Shown here one piece after another: positions 16,698 through 24,287 of a DNA stretch of 25,552 nt (the first letter of the stretch is position 1; each line of letters opens with the position of its first letter). The notes beneath the pieces were generated by a model that made no database searches, was not told the DNA's origin, and saw nothing but the letters and a program-made list of their open reading frames with translations. The position numbers were made by a program, and so were the translations under genes. Origin of the DNA: Planctomycetota bacterium. GTDB taxonomy: Bacteria > Planctomycetota > Phycisphaerae > WQYP01. The stretch covers positions 1-25,552 of the forward strand of contig JAJYZY010000018.1 of NCBI GenBank assembly GCA_021799715.1, in the 5' to 3' direction.

Positions 16698-16920
16698 ATA
16701 AATCAACAGGCAGGTCTTCTGGCTTGGGGTTTGGGGCGTAACAATCTTCCCGGATTAACTGATTCCCGCGGTCATTTGATTCTTGGCCGCATCACCGGCG
16801 AGCGCCGGTTGAACCATATCCAGTGATTGTACGCGAATTTTACCCCTTACAGCGGCGCGTCCGCGGCGGAATTTAACCGCCTTCCCTTTTCATTCGCCTA
16901 CACCGGCGAACACCTGTCAG
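16698..16920 (-). ncRNA. Cobalamin (B12) riboswitch
   Basis: Read on the minus strand, all main consensus blocks of the cobalamin aptamer occur in order. The 5' strand GACAGGTG is near 16918. AGGGAAGGCGGTTAAATTCC is at 16868-16887, compared with the usual GGGAA-GGTG-AA-TCC. GCCGCTGTA is at 16848-16856, compared with CCCGCCACTGTA. The B12 box AGCCAGAAGACCTGCC is at 16709-16724, flanked by AA and TGTTG as is typical. The 5' ACAGGT can pair with the box's ACCTG..TGT strand to close the aptamer. Such aptamers bind adenosyl- or hydroxocobalamin and usually switch genes off. It points at the PEP-CTERM gene starting at 16448. Confidence 0.92.
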
Positions 16921-16925
16921 GTCAC

Positions 16926-16953
16926 ACTGTACCAGCTTTCAAATTCTTTGCAA
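16926..16953 (-). promoter_or_regulatory. Likely sigma70-type promoter of the riboswitch transcript
   Basis: On the minus strand TTGCAA (16948-16953) and TACAGT (16926-16931) are 16 bases apart. The implied start near 16919 falls exactly where the riboswitch 5' strand begins, which supports the call. Confidence 0.45.
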
Positions 16954-17163
16954 GAAAACTCGTCTTTCCGCTTGCCGTGAACGCCGGTCACGTCTATAAC
17001 ATTCGCTGTGTCAAGCAGGTTGCGGCCTGATGAACCGGTGCAAGGGCGTTTCGGTCCATCTTCAGCTTGCGCGTGGAAGGCTTGGTGCCCAAAGCGGAAA
17101 CCACTGCCGTCGGCAGCCGGCGGTCGGCCGAGCTGATGGATCACGAAAGGAAATTGTACTCAC

Positions 17164-17637
17164 ATGGCTCCATCGTTACTTTATGATTTAAGCCGACTTG
17201 ATCTGCACAAAGAAGAGTTTTCGCTTGAAGATATTCGCAAAATCAATCCGCAACGTTTTGAAATGGAGCAGCTTTCCGCCATCATCCATATTGATTATCC
17301 GGCCAACACGGTCATCGGCGTCAAGCACGTCGGGGAAAATGAGTTCTGGGCGCGCGGGCACATTCCCGGCCGGCCCCTGATGCCGGGCGTGATGATGGTG
17401 GAGGCGGCGGCGCAGTTGTGTTCCTTCATGGCGCGCAAAACCATACCGGAAATTCAATTCATGGGTTTCGCCAAGGCCGACACCGTGCGCTTTCGCGGAA
17501 CCGTGGTGCCGCCGAGTTCGTTGTATTTAATAGCGCAGGCGGCGGATATTTCGCGCCGCCGGATTATCGCCAATTGTCAGGGTATTTGTAACGGCACGCT
17601 GGTATTCGAGGCTGTGATCACCGGCATGCCGGTATAG
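17164..17637 (+). CDS. FabZ-like 3-hydroxyacyl-ACP dehydratase
   Basis: A 157-residue hot-dog-fold dehydratase that would remove water from 3-hydroxyacyl-ACP in fatty-acid synthesis. GHIPGRPLMPGVMMVEAAAQ holds the FabZ catalytic pair His66 and Glu80, 14 residues apart as in FabZ. MGFAKADTVRFRGTVVP is the usual following block. An N-terminal extension of about 30 residues is longer than in E. coli FabZ. An AAAGGA lies about a dozen bases before the ATG. It is the first gene of a plus-strand operon, 33 bases before the UvrC-like gene, and diverges from the riboswitch promoter. With no other fab genes nearby, a role outside bulk fatty-acid synthesis is possible. Confidence 0.88.
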   Translation: MAPSLLYDLSRLDLHKEEFSLEDIRKINPQRFEMEQLSAIIHIDYPANTVIGVKHVGENEFWARGHIPGRPLMPGVMMVEAAAQLCSFMARKTIPEIQFMGFAKADTVRFRGTVVPPSSLYLIAQAADISRRRIIANCQGICNGTLVFEAVITGMPV

Positions 17638-17670
17638 GGTCCGTTCGCCGATATTTTCCAGGGTTCCGCC

Positions 17671-18972
17671 ATGTCCGATATGTCTGAAAAAATCGATGAT
17701 CTGCTGCCGGACAAGGCCGCCGTGGCCCAATTGATCAACGGCATGTCCGCCGGGGATGCCGCCAACGATTTCCCAAATCCCGCAATAAACACTTCTGCGC
17801 CCGATTCAAGCACGCCGGACGCGGATGGCTTCGCTCAGATTCCCGCCAAGCCCGCTGTGTACGCCTGTTTTTCCCCGGATGGGGCCGCCATCGTCGCCGC
17901 CACCACCGCCAATTTACGCAACGCATTGAAGAATCGCATCGCCAATCAAGCAGGCGGCAAATCAAAAGCCGTCAACTATGCGGACATTGCCGAGAGCATC
18001 CGTTTTCGCTGTGTCGGCAGTGCGTTCGCCGCCAGTTGGTGGTATTACCGCGCGGTGCGAACCCTGTTTCCCCGTCGCTATGCCGCCATGCTTGCCTGGA
18101 AGCCGCACTGGTTTGTAAATCTCAATCCGGACGCGGACTTTCCCCGCTTCCAGATTTCCAATACGCTCGCCGATTCTCCCAGTGTCAACATCGGGCCGCT
18201 GGCTACCCGGCGCAAAGCCCGGGGAATCGTGGAATCAATGGAAGATTTGTTCGATTTATGCCGGTATTATGACATATTACGCCAGGCTCCGCATGGCAAG
18301 CCGTGTGCCTATAAGGAACTGGGCAAGTGTCCCGCCCCTTGCGACGGCAGTATTTCCATGGTTGACTACCGGCAACGTATCAGCCGCGCCATGGATTTTC
18401 TGTCCGATTCTATCGGTAACCGCATGCAATGGTTTGAGAATCAGGAGCAATTGATACGTGAAGCGGCCGCGCGCATGGACTTTCGCGCGGCCGCCGGGCA
18501 CAAGCGCAAGCTGGATCAGGCCGATAAATTGAATCAGGGAAAGCTCACTGAAATTCACAACATGGACAAATGGAAATATCTTATTCTGCAGCGCGGTAAA
18601 ACCAGAAATTGGATTGCCCCGTTTGTCGCGGGTCCGGGCTGGATATCATCCCTTGATGAAGTTCCGCAGGCCGCCGGTGCCGCTTCGGTTCCGTTCTGGA
18701 TGACCGTTTGCAACCTCGAACTTCCCGACAACCTGACGGTCGATTGTTTTCCAATCGAAGAAATTGCGGCACTTGTGACATACCACAAATATCGCCCCGG
18801 TGAGGCGGGGCTTTATATTCCCATGGATGGCCAAATCGATGCCGAAACCATTGGCAAAGCCCTGGAATTCTGGCTGAACTATAAGAGCGACTGTGATATG
18901 CCGGAGATTAATTCCGCGGATCCCGCGGCTGTGATAAACGTGGCGGATAATCTGGAGACAGGTGATGAGTGA
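17671..18972 (+). CDS. Truncated UvrC-like protein, nuclease residues lost, Fe-S cysteines kept
   Basis: A 433-residue UvrC/Cho relative, much shorter than UvrC (about 600). After a low-complexity N-terminus, residues 60-90 (PAVYACFSPDGAAIVAATTANLR) align with the GIY-YIG nuclease start, but the second motif (YVG) reads VAA, and the position of the catalytic Glu (about 141-147) has none. The cysteine block is complete: Cys197, Cys212, Cys220 and Cys224 (CRYY, KPCAYKELGKCPAPC) match the 12/8/4-type spacing of the UvrC [4Fe-4S] ligands. A UVR-like helix pair, which binds UvrB in UvrC, lies at about 255-290. The C-terminal RNase H-like nuclease and HhH domains are missing, replaced by about 140 unrelated residues. 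It could be a non-nucleolytic DNA- or UvrB-binding paralog. Its stop overlaps the start of the ThiO-like gene. Confidence 0.8.
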   Translation: MSDMSEKIDDLLPDKAAVAQLINGMSAGDAANDFPNPAINTSAPDSSTPDADGFAQIPAKPAVYACFSPDGAAIVAATTANLRNALKNRIANQAGGKSKAVNYADIAESIRFRCVGSAFAASWWYYRAVRTLFPRRYAAMLAWKPHWFVNLNPDADFPRFQISNTLADSPSVNIGPLATRRKARGIVESMEDLFDLCRYYDILRQAPHGKPCAYKELGKCPAPCDGSISMVDYRQRISRAMDFLSDSIGNRMQWFENQEQLIREAAARMDFRAAAGHKRKLDQADKLNQGKLTEIHNMDKWKYLILQRGKTRNWIAPFVAGPGWISSLDEVPQAAGAASVPFWMTVCNLELPDNLTVDCFPIEEIAALVTYHKYRPGEAGLYIPMDGQIDAETIGKALEFWLNYKSDCDMPEINSADPAAVINVADNLETGDE

Positions 18973-20101
18973 TGCCCCATGCGATGTTCTGGTAATCGGT
19001 GGGGGCGTCATCGGCCTGACCACAGCCTGGAACCTGGCGCAACGCGGCGCGTCCGTGACGGTCTTGGAAATGGGCCGCTGCGGACAGGCCGCCAGCCGGG
19101 CCGCGCTGGGCGCACTGTGGCCCCCGCCAATGGCCCGCGCGGGAGTCATGCAACAGCTACACCGCCAGAGTTTGTGGAGCTATGGAGCTTTTATTGAGTC
19201 CCTTCAAGCCGCATCTGGACTGCATATCGATTATCAACGGCGCGGAAAACTGGAATTACTGAATTCAGCCGACGCTTCTCGCACCGCGGCGGAACAGTGT
19301 GATGCGGCCAACGCGTCCTGGCCGACATGCGGTGATAAGCCGGTAATGGAACTGCTCAATAGTTCGCAAGCGAAAGAATATGAACCGGAGCTTTCCGACC
19401 CGCCGCACGGTGCGCATCTTTGCCGATGGTCCGGACAGGTGAATGTGGATCAGTTGCTCGACGCCCTTATTGCCGCATGTATGCGCTCCAAAGTGCGAAT
19501 CGTTGAGGGGCTGCGGGTGGATCGGTTGGAGTCCCATGGCGGTCGCGCGGCCTGGGCGCATGCCGGCAGCCGCAAGTTTTCCGCGGGCAACTTTGTTCTG
19601 TGCGCGGGAATTGGTGTGCCGACCATTGCATGCGATTCCGAGCCGTCACCGCCCATTACGCCGGTGAAGGGGCAGGCCCTGCTGTTGCGAGCGCGGCGGG
19701 AGATTGTCCGGCATATTGTCAAAAGCGGCATGATCTTTCTGGTGCCTTGGCAGGATGGGCGGATACTCGTTGGCTCCACCACTGAACCGGAGGCGGGCTT
19801 TGACCTTACCAACACGCCCGATGGCGTACAATTTCTTCTTCAAGGAGCAACGGACATTGCGCCGGCTCTTAAGTCCGCCGCCGTGGAACGCATCTGGGCT
19901 GGGTTAAGACCCACCGGCCCCAAGCATCGTCCGGTCATGGGGCGGTCGCCGGCGCATGAAAATGTTTTTCTATGCGCCGGCCATTTCAAAATCGGCATCG
20001 GTTTGGCACCATTATCCGGCAAGTTCATGGCTGAATTAATCACCACCGGACGGACCGAACCCGGCATGGAGGCATTTGCATTACAAGGTCCGTCCGAGTA
20101 G
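18965..20101 (+). CDS. ThiO-like FAD-dependent glycine/D-amino-acid oxidase
   Basis: A 378-residue FAD oxidase of the DAO family, most like glycine oxidase ThiO, which turns glycine into iminoglycine for the thiazole half of thiamine. DVLVIGGGVIGLTTAWNLA near residue 7 is the FAD-binding motif, followed by SVTVLEMG. PVKGQALLLR, GRILVGSTTE and WAGLRPTGPKHRPVMG are family blocks, and the GHFKIGIGLAP end matches the usual GH(Y/F)-RNGILLAP motif. The ATG at 18965 was chosen (GGAG eight bases upstream); it overlaps the UvrC-like stop by eight bases, indicating co-translation. No thiS, thiG or thiC is in the window, so another amine substrate is possible. Confidence 0.85.
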   Translation: MSDAPCDVLVIGGGVIGLTTAWNLAQRGASVTVLEMGRCGQAASRAALGALWPPPMARAGVMQQLHRQSLWSYGAFIESLQAASGLHIDYQRRGKLELLNSADASRTAAEQCDAANASWPTCGDKPVMELLNSSQAKEYEPELSDPPHGAHLCRWSGQVNVDQLLDALIAACMRSKVRIVEGLRVDRLESHGGRAAWAHAGSRKFSAGNFVLCAGIGVPTIACDSEPSPPITPVKGQALLLRARREIVRHIVKSGMIFLVPWQDGRILVGSTTEPEAGFDLTNTPDGVQFLLQGATDIAPALKSAAVERIWAGLRPTGPKHRPVMGRSPAHENVFLCAGHFKIGIGLAPLSGKFMAELITTGRTEPGMEAFALQGPSE

Positions 20102-20149
20102 CCGCGCACTTGCGGCGGCTGATTATTTCGGTTCAAGTCCAGGCCCTCT

Positions 20150-21370
20150 TCAAAAATAAAAGTGTATGCCCAGGCCAAAGTACTGGATTTTATTTACAAA
20201 GAACTGGCCATACGGCGAGTGGCCGCGATAATACTCCAGCAGAAATTGCAGTTTGGAACTATCGGGCTTGCCGTTGGAGAGTTGGATGCCGCCGACGGCG
20301 GAAATGTCCGTATCGTAATTGTTTTCACTCCAATTTTTGAAATCGATTCCCGCCACGGGGGATATAAAGCAGGTCCCTTTGTGAAAAAATGCCCGGCCAT
20401 GGTATTCCGCGCCATAATGAAAGCGCCAATGGCCCAAATTGGACGGAGCCACATCGCCAAGATAACCCGCGCCGGCATATAAACGCACTGTCCGGCGGAA
20501 TAAATCAATGGAAGCAATCGCGTTTAATTCCTCATAACTTATTTTTTGCCGCAGGCCGTTGTAATATGCCGGATTGGCAATTAAAAATTCGTCACCCAGA
20601 TGAGAGCTTTGATGGTAGTAGCGTACCAGCAGCGAAAAGTTGCGATGGCGCACGGCCAAATATCCACCCACCTGAAAATCGGTATTTTGCAGATCGCTGT
20701 GAGGTGTGTCCATATTGAAATAGGCAAATGCGTCCGCCTGCATGCCGGCTTCCCATTGCCAGTGGTCCGGCCAGTTGCCGCGTTCAAATGGTATGGTATT
20801 ACCGATACTTACCGGAATGACGTCCCGCAATCCATTGGGGTGATAGGGGGCATAATACGTGTACGCCACGCTGAATGTCGGCCACTTCGGATCCGCGATC
20901 AGCGGTTGAAACAGCGTGCCGCGCGGCAGAAAACCGGTGGGCAGATGATACACACCCGCGCGCTCCATGGCTTTGGTATCCATTGCGATGGGGTATTTCC
21001 CGGCGGGCGGATTCGCCGCTGGTGCCGGCACGGACATCACGCCGGTACTCGCTTGTGGTGCCGCGGTTTGCGGCACGGCGGGTTGGACGAGCGGTTGCGG
21101 CGCAAATGCAACTGACTTTACGCCATGTATGCTTCTTATCGCTTTGCCGATCGCATTTTCCTCGGCCACTGGCACATTGCCAATGTCTACTGTGCCTCCC
21201 GTGACTCGCACGGATGCATGCGATAGATGGAATTTGACCTTTAGAACGGCGGACACATATCCGGCAAGATAGGCCTCATGATCTGATGTTGCGGGGGTTG
21301 CACCGGCGGCAATAATATGGCTGCATGATGCAATAAGTGCTGCCGCCGCTAGTGTAGACATGGTACGCAT
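20150..21370 (-). CDS. Outer-membrane DUF1207 protein with N-terminal BON-like segment
   Basis: A 406-residue envelope protein. The ATG at 21370 was chosen because AGGAGA lies about five bases upstream and a signal peptide follows (MRTMSTLAAAALIAS). IASC at residues 13-16 could be a lipobox. Residues 30-90 (VRVTGGTVDIGNVP, then EENAIGKAIRSIHGVKSV) resemble a BON domain, which usually binds membranes or polymers. After a Pro/Ala linker, GTLFQPLIADPKWPTFSVAY (about 151-170) opens a DUF1207-type barrel, seen as alternating aromatic strands to the terminal GLGIHFYF with a final Phe. The job of DUF1207 is unknown. It follows nadA by 69 bases on the same strand and converges with thiO. Confidence 0.8.
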   Translation of the reverse strand: MRTMSTLAAAALIASCSHIIAAGATPATSDHEAYLAGYVSAVLKVKFHLSHASVRVTGGTVDIGNVPVAEENAIGKAIRSIHGVKSVAFAPQPLVQPAVPQTAAPQASTGVMSVPAPAANPPAGKYPIAMDTKAMERAGVYHLPTGFLPRGTLFQPLIADPKWPTFSVAYTYYAPYHPNGLRDVIPVSIGNTIPFERGNWPDHWQWEAGMQADAFAYFNMDTPHSDLQNTDFQVGGYLAVRHRNFSLLVRYYHQSSHLGDEFLIANPAYYNGLRQKISYEELNAIASIDLFRRTVRLYAGAGYLGDVAPSNLGHWRFHYGAEYHGRAFFHKGTCFISPVAGIDFKNWSENNYDTDISAVGGIQLSNGKPDSSKLQFLLEYYRGHSPYGQFFVNKIQYFGLGIHFYF

Positions 21371-21439
21371 CACTTCTCCTGATTTGTATGTTATTCCCAT
21401 CGGAGATTCCAACGCGGAAGGTTTCGGATTCTTGCAAAT

Positions 21440-22657
21440 TCAGGAAGTCATGGCCGCCATCGGAAGGACCCGCAAAGGTGTTCCATGAACCGACCGCACT
21501 GGTCGCGGTTCCGGCGGCGGGGATACGGCTTGATCAGCGGTAATATCCAGCATGCGCTGCAGGCTCACACGGGACCAATAGGTGTCAATCGGATCGACTT
21601 GAATTTGATTGATAATGTTGCCCGCCGCAAGATTATCCAGAATATACAGCAGGTGGGGCGGGTCGATGCGATACATGGTTGTGCACAGACACTGGCAGTC
21701 CGAAAGCACCACAATGGTTTGTTCGGGATGCGCCTTGGCCAGGCGATGCACCATGTGAACTTCCGTGCCTACGGCCCATTTGCTTCCGGCCGGGGCAGCG
21801 GCAATCTGCCTGCCGATAAAGTCGGTAGAACCCACCAGATCAGCCTTTTGCACGACCTCCCAGCGGCATTCAGGATGTACCAGTACTTTCACTCCGGGCA
21901 GGCGCTGTCGAATATCATCCACATGCTCCGGGCGGAAAAGCTGATGCACGCTGCAATGGCCTTTCCAGAGGATAAATGCGGCGTCTTGAATCTGTTTTTC
22001 AGTTAATCCGCCATTGGGTTGCCGGTAATCCCACACCACCATGGATTCCAGCGGGTACCCCATTTTATAAGCGGTATTGCGGCCCAGATGCTGGTCGGGA
22101 AAAAAAATAATTTTTGTATGCGGCACATCCACCGGCTTCTGCCCGGCCAAAGCCCAGGCCAAAATTCTTTCGCAATTGCTGCTTGTGCATACCGCACCGT
22201 CATGTTCGCCGACAAAGCTTTTAACGGCAGCCGTGGAATTCATATACGTAATCGGCACAAGCTTGAAATGTTGATCCGCGCCGCAGGCTGCGCTGATGGC
22301 GGCCCAGGCGTCCTGGACGTCATCCAGTTGTGCCATATCCGCCATGGAACAACCCGCTCCCATATCCGGCAAAATTACTTTTTGGTGCGGCGCGGTTAAA
22401 ACATCGGCGGATTCCGCCATGAAATGCACACCGCAGAAAATAACAAATTCCGCATCGGTAAGTTTGGCCGCTTCGCGGGATAATTGAAATGAATCACCCA
22501 GAAAATCCGCAAAACGCACCACGTCATCCTGTTGATAATGGTGCCCCAGAATCACAAGTCGGCGGCCTAATTCCGCTTTGCGTTGCGCAATTCTCGCCAG
22601 CAATTGTTCATGGGGAATGTGCAAATATTCTTTTGGAATGGGCTGTTGCCACTGCAT
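21440..22657 (-). CDS. nadA: Quinolinate synthase (NadA)
   Basis: A 405-residue [4Fe-4S] enzyme that condenses iminoaspartate with dihydroxyacetone phosphate to quinolinate in NAD synthesis. VILGHHYQQDDVVRFADFLG starts near residue 35, and FCGVHFMAESADVL near 74. The cluster ligands are expected at Cys103 (GAGCSMADM), Cys264 (HPECRWEV) and one of the late cysteines, probably Cys325 (SDCQCLCTTMYRI). TYMNSTAAVK and CTSSNC are also typical. The C-terminus has about 30 extra Pro/Ala-rich residues. NadB and NadC are not here. A TATAAT (22785-22790) with a leader of about 120 bases probably drives it. Confidence 0.95.
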   Translation of the reverse strand: MQWQQPIPKEYLHIPHEQLLARIAQRKAELGRRLVILGHHYQQDDVVRFADFLGDSFQLSREAAKLTDAEFVIFCGVHFMAESADVLTAPHQKVILPDMGAGCSMADMAQLDDVQDAWAAISAACGADQHFKLVPITYMNSTAAVKSFVGEHDGAVCTSSNCERILAWALAGQKPVDVPHTKIIFFPDQHLGRNTAYKMGYPLESMVVWDYRQPNGGLTEKQIQDAAFILWKGHCSVHQLFRPEHVDDIRQRLPGVKVLVHPECRWEVVQKADLVGSTDFIGRQIAAAPAGSKWAVGTEVHMVHRLAKAHPEQTIVVLSDCQCLCTTMYRIDPPHLLYILDNLAAGNIINQIQVDPIDTYWSRVSLQRMLDITADQAVSPPPEPRPVRSVHGTPLRVLPMAAMTS

Positions 22658-22784
22658 GACACCACCTCGTCTTAGAGCCTTTGCATGGTTATCCTCGAGT
22701 TTTCCATGGCCGGGCCCAGCAATCGGCCGCGGGTTTCCACCGCGCTTTCGCCGGGGTTATACCCGCACACACTTTTAGCCATTG

Positions 22785-22790
22785 ATTATA
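22785..22790 (-). promoter_or_regulatory. Likely -10 element of the nadA promoter
   Basis: A perfect TATAAT on the minus strand, 28 bases downstream of the upstream gene's stop on that strand. The -35 region is weak. The implied leader of about 120 bases before nadA is GC-rich with several short hairpins, for example CGCGG/CCGCG. Confidence 0.45.
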
Positions 22791-22818
22791 GGCGCTCAAG
22801 ACGTTTTTGTGGATTTTC

Positions 22819-23328
22819 TCATGCTTTGGATTCGCAATGCTCCATGTCCGCCGGCATATCCGGCAGAATCTCCTGAGTACGGGCTTCGGCCTCCATCTCG
22901 TATGGCGATTGGGCATAACCGAAATCAAGGCAACATTGTACATATTCACGAATAAACATTCGCATGTCGCCCAGCCGTTCATATTGGCCGCAATGTACGA
23001 GTTGGTGAATGAGCCGACGCTTGGAATCGGGCAGATCATTCTTCATATAAATGCCGTAGCCGAATGTCATCCCTTCGGTCTTGTTCGTGAGAATGCCAAT
23101 TTCCCGTGCCAGAAGCGTCAGTTCGGTATTTGGGCGCGGTAATTCATCAACATACATAATGCGCACTTTCTCCGGACGCTGCACGCCGACGCGCAATGCA
23201 TTCCGCCATTGCGCTGAATCAAGAGCCACACCATTTTCCATGGCCTGGCGTTCCATGCCTTCCGCCCATGCGGTCATGCCGGGGGCAATGGTCGGCAAGA
23301 TTCTCTTTAGTACCTCTACGTTAATCAT
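22819..23328 (-). CDS. Protein with degenerate HExxH-like metallopeptidase motif
   Basis: A 169-residue protein with no clear signal peptide; the named family was not identified. The segment LIHQLVHCGQYERLGDM (His108, His112) has the form of a zinc-metallopeptidase helix such as HELVH-x-x-QY, but the catalytic Glu is Gln109. A helix with Cys131/Cys132 and then SPYEMEAEA (about 141-149), where a third Glu ligand would be expected, follows as in small bacterial proteins with HELVH-QYxRLG motifs. The ATG at 23328 was chosen over a TTG at 23334 because AGGAG lies about eight bases upstream. It is divergent from the cbiX-like gene and upstream of nadA on the same strand. It is likely a catalytically impaired relative, possibly a binding or sensing protein. 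Confidence 0.6.
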   Translation of the reverse strand: MINVEVLKRILPTIAPGMTAWAEGMERQAMENGVALDSAQWRNALRVGVQRPEKVRIMYVDELPRPNTELTLLAREIGILTNKTEGMTFGYGIYMKNDLPDSKRRLIHQLVHCGQYERLGDMRMFIREYVQCCLDFGYAQSPYEMEAEARTQEILPDMPADMEHCESKA

Positions 23329-23520
23329 CTTCAACTCTCCTCTAAAGCACGACTTGAATCTTTCGGTTCACGTAGATGTGAGCGTAGTATCTTCATCGGC
23401 TGTGCGTCTTGAATTCGTGACAATATTCGGCATGATTCTTGTGATATAACGTCTGATAAGCAGCACTTCCGGTAATGCAATGATTTTTACCGCATTGCCA
23501 ATCACAGAGGTAAAGTTCCA

Positions 23521-23529
23521 TGCTACAAT
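23521..23529 (+). promoter_or_regulatory. Possible extended -10 promoter of the cbiX-like gene
   Basis: TGCTACAAT contains TACAAT with an upstream TG, an extended -10 form, 35 bases before the start codon. No -35 at standard spacing was seen. Confidence 0.3.
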
Positions 23530-23564
23530 ATTGGTGTTGACAATGCGCTTTGGAGAACCTTGTA

Positions 23565-24077
23565 ATGACACCAACAATGACAGCCGAGAAGCTTGGAATC
23601 ATACTTGTCGATCACGGCAGCCGTTTGGCCTCCGCCAATGACATGCTCAATGACGTTGCCGAACTTTTCCGCCGGGTCAGCGGACAACCGATTGTGGAAC
23701 CCGCACACATGGAATTGGCCGCGCCAACCATTGCCGATGCTTTTGCCGCGTGCGTGGCGCAGGGTGCCGCACGGGTGGTGGTGCATCCATATTTTTTATC
23801 GCCGGGCCGACACAGCACCACCGATATTCCGCGCATGGTGGCCGAGGCCGCCAAAGCTTATCCTGATACAAGTTTCCACATCACACAACCGCTGGGACTC
23901 GATGAGAAGATCGCACAGGTCATCGTGCAGCGGATTACCGATTGCGGCAACAATCAATATAGCTGTGAATATTGTCAAACCCGAAGCCAAAATCAGCGGC
24001 AATTGTGTCAATCCAACGCCTATATGTGCAGCTCATGTAAACCGGCGGGCTGTCCCAACGCGCCCGCGGCGGCATGA
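23565..24077 (+). CDS. CbiX/SirB-type sirohydrochlorin chelatase with Cys-rich tail
   Basis: A 170-residue single-domain chelatase that would insert Co2+ (B12 route) or Fe2+ (siroheme route) into sirohydrochlorin. IILVDHGSR with His17, and VVHPYFLSPGRHSTTDIP with His74 and His83, give the metal-site motifs of the CbiX_S family. The catalytic domain ends near residue 120. The remaining 50 residues hold seven cysteines (127, 134, 137, 148, 155, 158, 163), a tail that may bind a metal or Fe-S cluster. The ATG at 23565 was chosen with GGAG nine bases upstream. No other cbi or hem genes adjoin it; the siroheme-decarboxylase-like gene and the B12 riboswitch elsewhere in the window hint at tetrapyrrole use. 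Confidence 0.88.
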   Translation: MTPTMTAEKLGIILVDHGSRLASANDMLNDVAELFRRVSGQPIVEPAHMELAAPTIADAFAACVAQGAARVVVHPYFLSPGRHSTTDIPRMVAEAAKAYPDTSFHITQPLGLDEKIAQVIVQRITDCGNNQYSCEYCQTRSQNQRQLCQSNAYMCSSCKPAGCPNAPAAA

Positions 24078-24287
24078 TCGGGCGGTGATCTGGGACAGAG
24101 GCCCTTGTGCCATGCGTCTTGCGCACCTGGACCGGCCAACTCGGCGGATAGACGATCTCAAGTATCCGTGTCGGCACAACTCCACCGAATACGGGCAATT
24201 GTGCGGCAGAAGTCCGCCGTTGCCTGTTCGAGATCGCAATGCAAACGCCGCAACACCGAGAATCCAAAGCTCTTGCGCTGGAGAATG

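Noticed and set aside
20099..20119. AGCCGC/GCGGCT hairpin between thiO and the DUF1207 gene
   Set aside because: Six-base stem overlapping the thiO stop with no T-run on either side; too weak to call a terminator.
24220..24240. GTTCGAGATC resembling a tRNA T-loop
   Set aside because: No acceptor or anticodon stem could be drawn around it.
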